Shown: positions 1 through 12,709 of the stretch, piece after piece
Layout of the letters: the number at the start of each line of letters is the position of its first letter
Numbering within the stretch: position 1 is the first letter of the stretch
Assembly: GCA_001599755.1 (NCBI GenBank)
Contig: BCHX01000003.1
Location: 5,107,782 to 5,171,781, forward strand
DNA from: Gliomastix tumulicola
Lineage: Eukaryota; Ascomycota; Sordariomycetes; Hypocreales; Bionectriaceae
Length of the DNA stretch: 64,000 nucleotides
Reading direction: 5' to 3'
Translations under genes and position numbers: made by a program
The notes under the pieces: model-generated
The model's database searches: none
The model's input: only the letters and a program-made list of their open reading frames with translations
What the model was told of the DNA's origin: nothing

Positions 1-3000
1 ATTATCTTTATATTAATTTAAATTTACTTTATATAGGTTTCCTCCTTAAAGTTATATATATTTATAGATTATACTTTCTTTAAGGGTTTCTTTATAAAAG
101 TATTACTTTATAATAAAGAACTTTTATACTTTTTATTTAATTTAAGAATTAAAGAATTAATTTAAGTAGGTAGGGGGTATTCTATAATATAAATACTTCT
201 TTTTACCTCTTTAAGTTTATTAAAGTCCTACTAAAGTATTATATACTTTACTTAATTAAGTGAAGTCTCCCTTTTAATTATTAGAAAATCTTCTATCTTA
301 TAAGTAATTATCTAGGGGTTATACTCCTTAATTTTTATTAAGTTAACCTTTATAAGATTATTAAGGTTATTTATTTAGTTATTAAGCTACTAGTTAAGTT
401 TTACACTAGTTATTTTTATTCCTTTATATATTAATATTATAATTTCTATATTATTTATATAGATTTTAGTATATAAGTCTTTATTCTTTATATTATAGTT
501 AAAATTAAGTTAAGCTTATTAAATAAATAGTATACTTAATAAGTAGTCTTAAGTAATATTATTAAGAGCTATAAAAAATTAAATATTTAAATATAAGTCT
601 TTAATATATACTTTTATTATTACTTATTTAAGTAATTTTACTCTATTATTAGTGTATACTTTTATTATAATAGTATATTTTTATTTTAGGAGTTAGAAGT
701 CCTTTAGTATTTTATAGCTAATTAGGTTTACCTTTAAACCTAAGTCTACTAGTACTTTAATTAATTTATTACTTAATTTATTTAATCTTACTATAAAGTA
801 AGGGAGATCTTATATTAGCTTAAAAGGTTATAGTTTATTAAAGATAGTTACTAAGGTCTTTTCCCTATATTTTCTATTTATTTATTAATAAAATTATTTT
901 AAAGGGGGGTTATCCTTTAGTTTTTCTTTAATACTAGAGATATTAATTATTATAGAGCTCTCTTTTCTAGGGAGATATATCTATAGCTAGTTATTATAGT
1001 CCTTAAAGGTATTATTAAAGTAAATAGTATTAATATCTAGATATCTCTCTTTTTAGTCCTTAAGTTATTAAAATATCTATAATATAGTACTTCTTTTATT
1101 TAAGTCTCTTAGTATAAGTATATTTATAGCTAGATTATTTATAGGGTTTCTTATATCTTTTAAGAAAGTTAATATAAATTATTACTTATTAATCTCCCTA
1201 GTATATAACTTTATTTTTATATTAATATTTACTATTAAATTAAGTTAAAGTATAAGTAGAGCTTTTATTATTATAGGGAGTTTTTATACTATAATTTTTT
1301 TAGATATATTTTAAAGTATTTTATCCTTAATAGTAACCTTTACTTTCTCTTTTATATCTCCTTTATTTTATATTTTTTATTTTAGGAGAAGAAGTTTATA
1401 GGGGTTTATTAGGTAATTAAATAAAGTCCTATAGTATAGCTTTAATAGGGGATTTTTACTATTTTTAATAGTATTCTTTATTTAGCTACTTATATTTAAT
1501 ATATTATAGGTATTATTTATTAGAGCTTTTATTATATAAGTGTATTTTCTTATTTTAATATTATATATTTAGGTGTATTTTATATTAAAGAGTTTTAAAT
1601 CCTTCTCCCTATTTATATTAAGGTAGTTAATTCTTATTAATATACTATTATTTATATACTTAAAGTTTAATAATTTAAGTATAAATAGGTACTTTAATAT
1701 ATATATTATATTCTTCCCTTTACTAATAGCTTATTATTTATTCTTTATAGGGTCTTAGCTTTCTTTACTATTAGGTCTCTTATATAGCTTAAGTAAGTTT
1801 TATTATTAGTTAATTTATTCTATAATAAGGTATTTAGGGTGAATTCTTATTACTTAAAAATATACTACTCTTTAGTATAAGCTTCCCTTCTAGCTAAGGA
1901 GGGTTATAAAGGCTTTTAGTACTAGTAAACTATTTTAATTACTATTAATAATAACTTCTCCTCCTAATATATAGAAAACTCCTTTATCTTTATTATTCTT
2001 TATAATATTATAGTTATATACTATATAATTAAGTTATTTATACTAGAAATAAGTCTTTATTTTATTATTTAAAAAGTATTAAGTATTTATATTAAAGTTA
2101 TCTCTCTCCTTAAGGTTATAATTATAGTTATAGTTAAGGTTATAATTTCTTATTTAAGTAATATAAATCCCTTTATTATATATTTACTTTAAGATATTCT
2201 AGAGGGTTTAATTATACTTATTTTATAACTAAGAAACTAATACCTTTAAATTATTAAAGTAATATATAAGCTTATTTATCTTTATAGTTACTTAGTTAAT
2301 TATTACTTTTATATATTTATTATTTTACTTTTTTATCTCTATAACTACTTAATTAGTAATTTCTTTTATATATATCTCTTCCTCTACTATTACCTTTACT
2401 ATCTCTTTCCTATAGCTCTTTATTACCTTTATAGTTTTATAATTATTAAATTTCCCCTTCTTCTTCTTTTTCTTTTTTAATTTTTAGTTTAAGTTTAAGG
2501 AGGATATAGTTTTATTTAAAGTTCTAGTAAATATTAATAAGTTTATTATTAAGGAAAAAGAGAAAAAAAAAGAAAAAAAAAAGAATATTATTTATTTTTT
2601 CTTTTAGACCTCTCTTTAATTTTACTTTTAAATTTAATTAAAGCCTTATTCTTTTTAATAACTTTAATATACTAATTAATTAAGCTACTATAGCTAAAGG
2701 TTTATATATTAATTTAGTGCCCCCCCCATCCTTTTAAATATTAAGTTAGCTAATTAAATAATACTTTTATTAACTCCTAGTTTCTTAGGGTATTAAATTC
2801 CTATAACTTAAGGTAGAATATTATTATATAGTTCTTATAGTTATTAAGCTAGTAGATTATATCTATTATATCCTTATAAGATAGCTTTAAGGGGTAATTA
2901 AATACTTAGTTAATTAAGGTATTAAGTTAAGTCTTAGTATTCCTAGGGTTATTATTATTTTATTATATATATAAGTTAATTATCTCTCTCTTAAGGTTCT

Positions 3001-5650
3001 TCTACTACTTATTATATATAATTACCTTTATTTTATCCCTTCTCTTATACTTAATATTCTTAAAAAGGATTTAGATTTTCTTTTTATTTATTACTATTTT
3101 AAAGTATTTATTAGCCTTTAACTCCTTTAGGAAGTTACTAATATTTTTTTTATTAAACTTCTAGTAAATTAGCTTTCCTTTACTAGAGTTTAAATTTAAT
3201 AAGATATATTATATTATATAAGTATTAGTTTTAATTTATTAGAGGTTTAAATTTATATAGAGGGTATTACCCTTTTTATATTCTTTATAATATAATATTA
3301 GGTTATAACTTATATCTTAAGACTAGCTACCCTCTAGGGTATTAGCTTTTCCTCTTTAGCCTTAAGAGTATTTATTTTATAGTTATAATTTACTTTATTT
3401 AATTATCTTAAAGAGTGTATTATTATTATTAAGGTCTTTAGGGTATTAAATTAGGGTTATTATTACTTAACTAGGTAATAGTTAAACTTTAAGGAGTTAG
3501 GGATTACTTAATATAAAGTTTATTTAGGTTATTATTTTATTTATTAAGGAATTATTTAAGTAGTCTTAGTTTTTAAGGGATTTATATTTTTTAAATATAT
3601 TAATATCTAGGTTTTAATTATAGTAAGTACTACCTATTTTAGTAGATAATAGAGTATTTTATCTAATTAATTATATAGCTATTTATATACTAGAAGTAAG
3701 TATCTATATCCTTAGGGGGTATATTCTTATAATTAAGTTAATATATCCCTCTATTTAGTCTTTAGCTAGTATATTAAGTATATATATATTATTATCCTTA
3801 GCTTTATATTTAGTCTATATATTTAAACTTATTATTAATTAATTAAGTTATAGTAGGTATTATACTTTACTACTAGTATATCTAGTAGGTTAATTTATCT
3901 TAATTATAGGGTTTAATATTACTTATTTATATTACTTAGTTTTAAGTTTACCTTTTAAAGCCTTTAAGTATAATATTAATAGTTATTATAAGTTATTTTA
4001 ATATCTCTTACTTACTTCTATTACCTTAGTAAGTATTATAAGCTTACCTTAATTTTATAGTAGTGAATTTTTAGGTGAGGTTATACCTTTAGTTTAATTA
4101 GCTTACTCTTTTAAAGGGCTTTTAATTCTTAGGGTAAGAATAAAAGGGGAATTTAATAATATAATACTTCTTTTAATAAAGCTTTTATTTTAAGTATATT
4201 TATATTAATTTAATATTAAGCTTTAGTATACCTATAAGATTTAAGCTATAATTATATTATTAAATTAATTAATTCTTTATATATAATACCTTTATAGTAG
4301 GGGTTTTTTAGCCTTTAGGTAATAAGTTTTTATTAATAGTTTATCTAATTAAGTTATAGGTATTAATATCTTTATACTTAGGTTAATTCTTCTTATAATA
4401 ATTATTTATTAAGAGGTAAATATAGTAAAGGAAGAAGGGGAGAATTAAAGTTTAAATATTATAAAAGGAGCTTTTATTTTAGGGGATTATTTACTAGCTT
4501 TATACTTTTATAGTAATAATACTCTTCTACTATTTATTTTACTTTTTATTAATAGCTTTTATACTTCTTTTATTCTTTAATTTCCTTTTAATTTTAACTT
4601 CTTTTATTAGTTATATAATTACCCTTTTATTACTATTTAGGGGCTTCTCCTTTTTTCTTCTTATAGGGGCTCTTTATTACCTTTTTTATATTAGTTACCC
4701 TCTATTTAGCTAGTATATTTCACCTAGTTAATTATTAATATTTCTTTAGTTAGAATATTCTTTAATAGTAGGAGGTCTTTTTAGGCCTTAACCTATTAGT
4801 AAAGGTATATATACTTTTATATTTTTTATACTAGAGTTAAGTTTACTCTTTAATTAAACCCTTAGCCCTCCTAGAATAATATAATAGGAGGACTTTTTTA
4901 TTTAATTTAACTATTTATTATATACTTTCTCTAGTAGTATAAAGATACTATATAATTTTAATATAAATTTATATATATAGTTAAGTTACTATTTTAATAC
5001 TTTTTAGTATAATAGGTAGGAATTATTATTATTTTTATTTAGTAATTCCTCTAGGCTAATTCTTTCTTTCTTTATTAGTTTTATTATACTTATATATCTT
5101 AAGTAGGTATTTTTAGTATACTATTATTATTATATAATTAGTTATATTTAAATAGACTTATTAATTTAAGTATATTATTTATAGTAAAAGTTATAAAGGT
5201 ATTATCTCACTTAATTAAGCTAGTATAATATAAGAAAGAATAAATAAATTTTAAAGGTATTATTAATAAATTAAAAGACCTCTCCTCTCTTTTATATTCT
5301 ATATAATACTTATTATAACTTTACTTCTATTTAAAGGAGCTATTTAATTTAGGGGAAATAGTTTATTATCTAGCTATATAGTTACTATATAGCTATTATA
5401 CTACTTAATTAAGTGAAGCTATCTAGTTAGTATTTCTCCTATGTATTTATTATTAAATAGAGCTAATAAGCTACCTAATTAGGTAGTATAAAGGTAATAT
5501 AGAGAGAGAGCTATTAGATCTTCCCCTTTTAATTAAGTTAATTAATATTAAGATAAAAGATGGTAAAATTTTCTATCTACCTAATTAGGTAGAGCCTGCC
5601 CCCTTAATGGGGCCTGGGCCTAGGCCTAATACTCTAAGTCACTACTTTAT
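1..5650. repeat. RIP-degraded AT-rich repeat, class not identified
   Basis: Almost entirely A and T with stop codons in all frames and no surviving ORF. Remaining C occurs mostly before T or C and remaining G mostly after A or G, as expected once CpA and CpG are mutated. The plus strand is T-rich, as in the minus-strand retroelement further along, so the ancestral coding strand was probably minus. Purine-rich minus-strand stretches (about 2,440-2,600) look like a former lysine-rich segment. I could not recognise a reverse transcriptase or transposase. The right edge, at about 5,585-5,650, carries a G+C-rich patch and short palindromes. Confidence 0.7.
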
Positions 5651-7837
5651 TATTAACTTTAAAAAGTATATAAATTTAAAATATATTCTTTTAGTAATTT
5701 ATATAAAATATTAATACCCCTTTAATAATAAGTTATTAGTTTTTCTTTTTAAATTATTATTCTTAATAATATAAGTATAAGTAAACTTTATAATTCTCTA
5801 TTATTATTATAAAAAGTAATATAAAACTTCCTTTAAGCTAGGGATTTTAATTCATAGCTATATATAACTAAATTATTATTTAAATCTTTCCCCTACTATT
5901 TTATATTTATATAAGAACCTTTAAAATACTATATTAAAGTATTTTATAATATTAAGTTTATTTTATTAATTAAAGTACTTATATTATAAACTTTTAAAGT
6001 TTAAGTTTAATAGTAAATTAGTAATTTAATAAATTATATTTAATATTAATATTTAAATTTATAAAAATATTTATAATTTTTATACTAAGGATTTTTATTA
6101 ATATATAAAAATATATTAATATTTTTACTTTATTAATAATAATTATAGCTAAAGTACTAGTTATAATTACTTTTTTTTCCCCTAGTTTTAAAAATAAAGT
6201 TTAAAATAATAATTTAATTAATATTTAACTTCTCTATAATTAAAATACTTTATTAAATTATTATTATTAGTTTAATAAAATAAAGTATTATTATTATTAA
6301 AAAGTAAAAAGGAATTTTAAGTAGAATTCTAAGAGGATTTATTTAAATACTACTTCTTTAAAAGAAGTTAAAAATATTATTATTTTTATAGAGGTTTTAA
6401 TCCCTTAAGTACTTCTCTTTTTCTCTTTTAGCTTTTTTTTTATAGTAAGTTATAAAGTTTTAATTATAATAATTATATTCTTTTATAAGAAGAATACTTT
6501 ATTTAATTAATATAAATTAATATAGCTTTATAATTAAGGTAAAAGCTTAAAGATAAATTATAATAATTATATATATTTATTTTTTTATTTAAAGTATTTT
6601 TTAATTAACTTAAAGTAATAATTAAATTCCCTTAGTAATAATTCTTCTTATTATTATACCTAGGTAAGTTAATATTTTATTATTAAATTTTAATTTATAG
6701 CTTCTTTAAGAAAATACTTTAATTATTTAATAAAAATATTTTAATTTAATTAAAAGGCTTTTTTTTTAATCTTTATTTTTTATTCTTTAATATATTTATT
6801 TTACTTATTTTAATAAACTTTATTTATATAATTTATAGTAAGTAGAATTTAATTTATATTACTTTAAAATTATTTTCTTTTTCTTAAGAAGATTTAATAA
6901 AAATTATTAAGCTATTTATCTTTAAATTAAGAAGTTATATTTATTATTAATTAAGTAATATTAATTATTTTAATTTTATCTTCTTTATTATTATTAAATT
7001 TATTATAATATTATTAATAAATTAAGAGGAAGTTAAAGAATAATTAATTAATAACTTTTATTTTACTTTTAAGTTCTTTTTATTATAATTATAATACTTT
7101 AAGTTCTTCTAGGTATTAAATATATATTTAGGCTTATTTAATGTATTATATAAGCTTTATTTTATTTTAAATTTTAAAATTTAAGAGAAATTTTAAATCT
7201 TTTTCTTAATTACTTAAATCTTTAATAGTAATATTAAGAGGTTTTATTTTAAAAAAGATAATATTATTTAATTAAGTAATATATATATTACTATATATAA
7301 TAAAGGTAATAATTCTTTAAGTAAATATTATATCTTTAAGTAGCTATAATAAAAGCTTTAATATTATAATAAATTATTAATAAAATAAGTAATTAAATAA
7401 AGATAATTATATTTAAAGACTAAAGCTTATTTCCTTTTATTATAATAAGAGGAAGTAGAGGCTTTATATAGAAAATATAAAGTTTTATTTATAATTAGCT
7501 TTTATTTTATATCTTTTATTTTATTTACTTATTTAGTAGCTTTTATTTTATACTTATTATTATATTATAAGTTATATATACTTAGAGGTTCCCCTCTAAG
7601 TTAAAGGGTTATTACACTTTATAATAAATATAAAGGTAAAACTTAAAACCTAATAATTAAATAAATTTTATATAATTAATATTATACTATTTAAAGTTAT
7701 AAGAGATATATATAATATAATTTATTATAATATTAGTAAAAATAAACTTAAAGGGATATAATAAAAATATAATATATATAAAGATTTATAATACTTAAGT
7801 AAGTCTTAGGATAAAGACCTTTAAAGAGGGGAAATTA
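5651..7837. repeat. RIP-degraded AT-rich sequence, partly interior of an LTR element
   Basis: Extremely AT-rich with no ORF. The last 100-200 bp resemble the 3' interior of the two complete retroelements in the window, including the block GTCTTAGGATAAAGACC at 7,803-7,819 and a purine tract (AAAGAGGGGAAATTA) that ends at 7,837. No 5' LTR for this copy could be found, so the rest of the stretch may be degraded interior or other nested repeats. Confidence 0.55.
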
Positions 7838-8310
7838 TATTATAACTTAATATTATAGTTATAAGATTATAGGCTTAATAGAGTAAAGTAAATTAAAACT
7901 AAGAATATTTTAATTTTAACTTAAGAATAACTTAAAGAATTAAATTTAATATAAAGTTAATTACTTTAAAGTAAGTTTATAATATTTATTTATTTTATAA
8001 ACTATTAATAAATATTATAAATAAAGTAAATTAATACTTTATATATATATATATATATATATAATTATTACTTAAATAAATTAAATAGCTTACTAGTTAT
8101 TAATAAAGCACTTTACTTAAAAGTAGCTTTCACTAATAAGTATTTAAGTTAAAAAGTCTTTTATTATATATATTATAATATTTCTAATACTTATATTTAT
8201 TTACTATAATATTATTTACTTAATTTAAAATATTTTAATATTTTAAGAATATAAAACTATTTAAACTTAATTTAATTACCTTATATTAAATAAATTACCC
8301 TATTTAATAT
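7838..8310 (+). mobile_element. 3' LTR of a third Ty3/gypsy-type retroelement copy
   Basis: Begins TATTATAAC straight after the purine tract, as the other LTRs do, and ends at a TTAATATATTATA that matches the shared LTR terminus. Its length of about 473 bp fits the other LTRs (468 and 495 bp). Its second half contains the shared blocks (AATAGCTTACTAG, TATTAATAAAGCACTTTACTT). Its first 60 bp resemble the LTR of the minus-strand copy (47,078-54,967) rather than that of the 12.7 kb copy. It is inserted into the repeat that continues at 8,311. Confidence 0.7.
8040..8062. repeat. (AT)n microsatellite
   Basis: An uninterrupted run of alternating A and T inside the 7,838-8,310 LTR. Confidence 0.9.
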
Positions 8311-8635
8311 ATTATAGCTCTAAAAAATAAATAAGAAAATTTATAAAGATAAAATAAAAAAGTACTTAAAAAAATATAATAATATCTTAATTAGTAAAAA
8401 ACCTATAAAAATAAAGTCTTAATAATAATAAAGAGATTTTAATAATTAATATATAATTAAAAGAGTATATTATTATTATAATTAAATCTTAAGATATTAT
8501 AAAGTATTTTATATAAATTAATAAGAGCTATCTAGCTCTTAGGTTCTTCTAGGCCTAGGCCTAGAAGCACTAAATTCTTCCAAGTTTAATAATAGTATTA
8601 TTTATTAAGTCAGGCGTGCCCACTTCATAGTGCTT
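8311..8635 (+). repeat. AT-rich repeat B, left copy (inverted relative to 21.0-21.33 kb)
   Basis: Aligns base for base over most of its length with the reverse complement of about 21,000-21,330. Shared blocks are AAAGATAAAATAAAAA, CTTAATAATAATAAAGAG, the GAGCTATCTAGCTC stem, a 22-bp perfect palindrome built on TAGGCCTAGGCCTA at 8,546-8,567, and a terminal GTGCCCACTT-like block. The homology starts exactly where the LTR ends, so the LTR element interrupted this repeat. Confidence 0.75.
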
Positions 8636-8820
8636 TCTATAGTTCATGGTGTAGTTTACAGTGTAGTTCACGGTTTAATTCACTCGGTGGTTCACCCATT
8701 CCTCGTGAACCACAAGTGTAGGGTAACTACCTATCCCGAAACAGGATATCTCTTGTCCATGTCCACCAGTGAGACCTATAGGGTCCGTGATCCTGCGACC
8801 ATGTTGGTTGGGTTATAACA
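8636..8820 (-). mobile_element. Truncated, little-RIPed LTR relic
   Basis: The right end (CCATGTTGGTTGGGTTATAACA, in part, at about 8,799-8,820) matches the terminal block of the LTR at 54,500-54,967 (CATGTTAGTTGGGTCGTAACA, in part). The rest is an LTR-like segment of ordinary composition with imperfect tandem copies of GTAGTTCACGG-like units at about 8,640-8,690. It is read as the U3 end of a minus-oriented LTR. A 62-codon reading frame here is only this relic. Confidence 0.5.
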
Positions 8821-9899
8821 ACAACGCCGTAAATCGTCCGAGCTAATGGGCCATTTCATTAATCATCGGAAGATTTGTTCTGTCGCTCCGTGTATAGTTC
8901 ATGTCCAGTGTAGTTGCCGTCGTCATCGTGATAGATATGCACAGCCTGAGATTTATTCTCTGCCGCTTGCTCCTCCGTTGCTAGAAGTGCAGTAACGTGC
9001 GGGCGTGAATCAGAATGGCTGGTATGGGAGGGGTTTCTGTAATGACGTTAGTTGTGTCATTTTTGTAAGCAAGAGTCTTACTTCAATAAGGCCTGGGTAA
9101 AATGAGATAGGTCGGGCTCCTGCGTGGCTCTCTCAACCAAGTTCAGGGTTCTGTTTCGCAGGGTCGGATTCTTAATGCGCTGCGTCAACCGAACCAGGCT
9201 TCTCGGAATTGGAGACATGATCGGTACTGAGACAATAAGAATAATGGACGAAAACTGTTCTTTGGAGAGGCACAATGAACATGCATCTTTGGACTGGAGG
9301 CGTATTTATAACTTATGAAGAATCTGGAAAAAAGTAAGGACTGCCGATAAATCACCCAGTTGTTCATTCCATTGGACGACAACAACCGAAATTGAAGCTG
9401 ATCTAGTTTCAGGAGCCGCCCAGAGCAGCGCTTACAGTAGTGCAAATTGTAGCTCCTGGAAGGACGAGCGATGAGTTAGCTTGTTGCGTTTTCGGTACCC
9501 AATGAGAATGCTTGTCACCTTGTATAAGCGCGCATGCGTGCTGCTTTTGATTTGTACTCGTAGCAAGCAAGAATAGAAGCGGGGCGGTGCGCACTAGTAG
9601 GCGCCTGGCGGAGCTCTCCCCCGTAAAAGTTTTCCATGGCAAGTGCTGTTAGTGGTCTGCTAGTGGAACACTTTTCTACAGGCAAGCGACCAGCGAAATC
9701 TGCGGGGGTGCCATCTACACCCTAACACCTGCCGACAGAGAAGGAATTTGGAGAGTTCGCCTTCTCTAGCAACCTGTCGCATCTAGAGACGACGCCTCAG
9801 AACCGGGCCGCCTCAGATATCGGGAGGCCATGCCTTCCGATCAGCGACACCGATTGTGGCGGGTTTTTCCCACCCTCGAAAGCAAGCCGCGACGCCCCT
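8821..9899. other. Intergenic, nothing recognised
   Basis: Normal base composition. Only short overlapping frames on both strands, with no coding signature. No tRNA or other RNA gene was seen. Confidence 0.5.
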
Positions 9900-10416
9900 T
9901 CCCGCGGGTTTTTCCCCGCCGCCACGACTCTTGACTATGGGCCACAGCTTGGTTACTGGAGTTTACGGACTGCATCAGTAGAGGTAGCAATGCGTGAGAG
10001 AATTCTGGTCGGTGGACGAAGTCAACAAACACGCGCCCGGACCCCAGCGATGGTCGACGGGCACCGACCGACAAGCGCCTTGGAGCCAGCGACGTGCTGG
10101 AAAGCAAGCAATACCAACAGAATAGCGACGGAAGAACGGAGAGACAAACACGGCCGGACAAGACTGGCAAACGAAAGCCTCGAGCTGGCAGACCATGCTT
10201 CAGCTGCTGAAGATAGGATGTTGAACACTTGGAGAAATTGGCCTTCAAGTCGGCCTGTCACACACGGTCAAGCGAGGCGAGAACAGCGAGGAGACGAAGA
10301 ATGCAGGGCTTCTACGAGATGCGGACCGAACGAGCGAAAGCGTACTAGATAACAAAACGAACCTGGCCTTAATATGAGGTGAACCCTCCCGGGCGTAATA
10401 AATTTCATTCATTCAT
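9900..10416 (+). mobile_element. Possible 3' end of a decayed non-LTR (LINE) element
   Basis: A basic, Arg-rich open stretch (9,990-10,352) is followed by about 45 bp of 3' sequence and then AATAAATTTCATTCATTCAT, ending at 10,416. A polyadenylation-like AATAAA followed by a short tandem tail (ATTC units) is the usual way fungal Tad-type LINEs end. No reverse transcriptase motif is preserved in the window, so this is inferred from the tail alone. The open frame may be accidental. Confidence 0.3.
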
Positions 10417-10615
10417 AGGCGCCTGACGTCTAAGGCAAGCGCATGGCCATCGCTTTCGCTTCGTCATCAGCCAATCAGAGGCTTGCCGTCGCCGGCTAAG
10501 CTCCGGATAAATACTGGAAGTGGGTCTAGGTGGGTCTGTCAGCTCCGAGCTTGTTCGTGCAACTCAACCTGGTCGGGATTAAATTGGGAACTGAGCAGAA
10601 CAACATGCCCTCAGC

Positions 10616-12072
10616 ATGGTACATATACCACGCAACCATGTCGGTCGAGCTTTTCGGCTAAGAAGGACCCAGGCATCTCCTCTTCGTCGCTTCTCAACTT
10701 CTTTGAAACCTTCTCATCCAGGGTCCCCGATGGCCGTACCAAGTCACCGTTGCGATGTTGACGCAGAGCCACTGCACCGCTACCATCCAGGCGGTTACCA
10801 TCCAGTAGCGCTTGGCGACGTTCTACGTGATGGCCGGTACAAGATCCTCCACAAAATGGGCTGGGGCGGGTATTCTACCACATGGGCTGCAAGAGATGGC
10901 GAGTTCGTTTCCCTCACGCGATGCAGAGAACGAAAAACTGGCTAAATGTCGAGCAGGAACGATCGTTACGTTGCTGTCAAGATTTCGATTTCGGAAATAC
11001 AGCATCAGCGCGAGGCTGAGTTGCTACGGGCGATATCTGTCCTCCCAAAAGATCATCCAGGGCAGTCCCGTCTGAATCAATTGCTGGATCATTTCACTCT
11101 CCAAGGCCCGAATGGGACACACGATTGTCTTGTGCTAGACTTGCTAGGTCCTAGTGTGGCGGAAATTGTTGATTCATTCTGCAAGGATGATCGACTTCCG
11201 GCCGCGCTTTCAAAGTCCTTCGCGCGCCAGGCTCTACAAGGACTGGATTTCCTTGCTCGCCATGGCATTGCTCATGGTGGTAAAGTTCTACGTTCCACAT
11301 GTTGCCTCTCATGCGTTGCGCTAACATTAGTTTTTAGATATTCACACCCGAAATTTGGCTATTGAAGTACCCAGTATGAGCACTTACGACGAGGCAAAGT
11401 TCTACGATGTCCTTGGGAAACCTGAAGTCGGTGTGGTGAGCAGCCTGGACGGCAGACCGTTACCAAGTAACGTCCCACCTCATATCGTGCGACCCGCTAG
11501 GTTTCGAAAAAGGGACGTCGTTCTATCATCTCCCACGATAAAGATGATTGACTTTGGAGAGGCATTCTTCGAGAATGATGCCCCGAGCACACTTCACACG
11601 CCGCTCCCAGTACGTGCACCCGAGGTCATTTTTGGCGATGTTATTGATCGCCGGGTAGACCAGTGGAGCGCCGGCTGTTTGGTAAACCATCATTGTGAAA
11701 GACTCGAGAGTCATGCGTGTCGCTAACGGACGTGTCTAGTTGTTCGAACTTCTCACTGGCCAGCCCCCCTTTGATACCTTCATGTTGACGCCCGCACTGC
11801 TTGTACAGCAAATGATGTCGTTCGACCCTGATGGCATACCATCGCGGTGGCAGTCAAAATGGGAAGTCATGGGAAAGAGTCTGCCAGCCGAGGAACAAAC
11901 CTATACACTTCAGCAATGGCTAGAAGAGCTTTACTTCGATGATGAGAGGGTGCCAGAGTTCACGGCGAGTGATATTGCACAGGCGGGCGGGTTGATTTCG
12001 AGGATGCTCAAGCTTGAGCCATCTCGTAGAGCCGCGGCGGATGAGATCCTTGCCAGTGATTGGCTCGGGTGA
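10616..12072 (+). CDS. SRPK-like serine/threonine protein kinase, possibly a pseudogene
   Basis: Fungal kinase of the SR-protein-kinase-like group. Recognisable parts, in order: an N-terminal block (RYHPGGYHPVALGDVL), the glycine loop GWGGYST, VAVK (ATP-binding lysine), HGDIHTRNL in place of HRDLKxxN, DFGEAF in place of DFG, and RAPEVIF, then the C-lobe to the stop at 12,070-12,072. Exons: 10,616-about 10,897, about 10,970-11,279, 11,340-11,681, 11,740-12,072. Introns two and three have normal GT..AG ends and join in frame. The first does not. The best signals are a GC donor (GCGAGT, after WAARD), a branch-like GCTAAAT, and the acceptor GAGCAG at 10,969, but they join out of frame. The only in-frame GT donor found deletes the loop residues after GWGG. 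The start could also be the Met at 10,730. The gene sits alone between transposon islands, and its substrates are unknown. Confidence 0.7.
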
Positions 12073-12369
12073 TCAGGGAATAAGCCTTATTCATATCTCA
12101 ATATCCTGTCACTGAAACACCCTGTCCATGACGATTCTTCTCTCTTTGAAAGACAAGAAAAGCCTCGAAAAGATCAAGTCGGCGAATAGAGAATTATGAC
12201 GTCTTTTGCGCAACGTGTGTCTGCGCTCGTGCTGGTGCTTTGGTTGAGTTGAGTTGAGTTTATTCCTCCTCGGTTACAGCCGCCATATCCAGCAGCTATG
12301 TCCGGAGGCAGGTCCTGGCTGGCAGCCGAAGCGTCCATCCTGTGCACGCCTCATTTCGCCTCCTTGTTG
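12073..12369 (-). mobile_element. Possible LINE 3' tail on the minus strand
   Basis: Read on the minus strand, the sequence ends AATAAACTCAACTCAACTCAACC (in part) at about 12,241-12,263. This is a polyadenylation-like signal followed by a tandem CAACT tail, like the end of a Tad-type LINE. The rest of this interval shows no gene. The AT-rich island starts at about 12,370. Confidence 0.3.
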
Positions 12370-12709
12370 AAAAACTTTTCATTCTTTAACTTAATCTTTT
12401 AGTTTTCTAGCTTTATAATATTAAAATCTAGTAGTAAGGTATTTTATACTACCTTTAGCACTTTATTATAGCTTATATAAAGATTATATATAATATTAAT
12501 ATAAATAAAGAGTATAATAAAGCTATTTTTTAGTAATTTATTTAAAAATATATTTTATAGGTTAAATTTAATCTTTTTATTAATATATATACTATTAAAG
12601 GTAATTTACTTTAAATTATATTATATTATTTAATTATAAACTATATTTAGTGCTTTATTTAATACTTTATATTAGTATTATATTAAGAATTAATATTTAA
12701 AAAATTATA
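12370..12709. repeat. RIP-degraded AT-rich flank of the 12.7-kb retroelement
   Basis: AT-rich sequence with no ORF between the kinase island and the 5' LTR. It ends in TTATA, the target duplication of the retroelement. Confidence 0.6.

Noticed and set aside
250..5418. Shared 16-mer ACTTAATTAAGTGAAG at 250 and 5,403 as possible terminal direct repeats
   Set aside because: Flanking sequences do not align convincingly, and such AT-rich words recur by chance in RIPed DNA.
1..8630. Mitochondrial DNA insert or centromere
   Set aside because: No mitochondrial gene or tRNA is legible. LTR pieces, residual-dinucleotide pattern and repeats shared with other islands fit RIPed transposons. Centromere function cannot be judged from one window.
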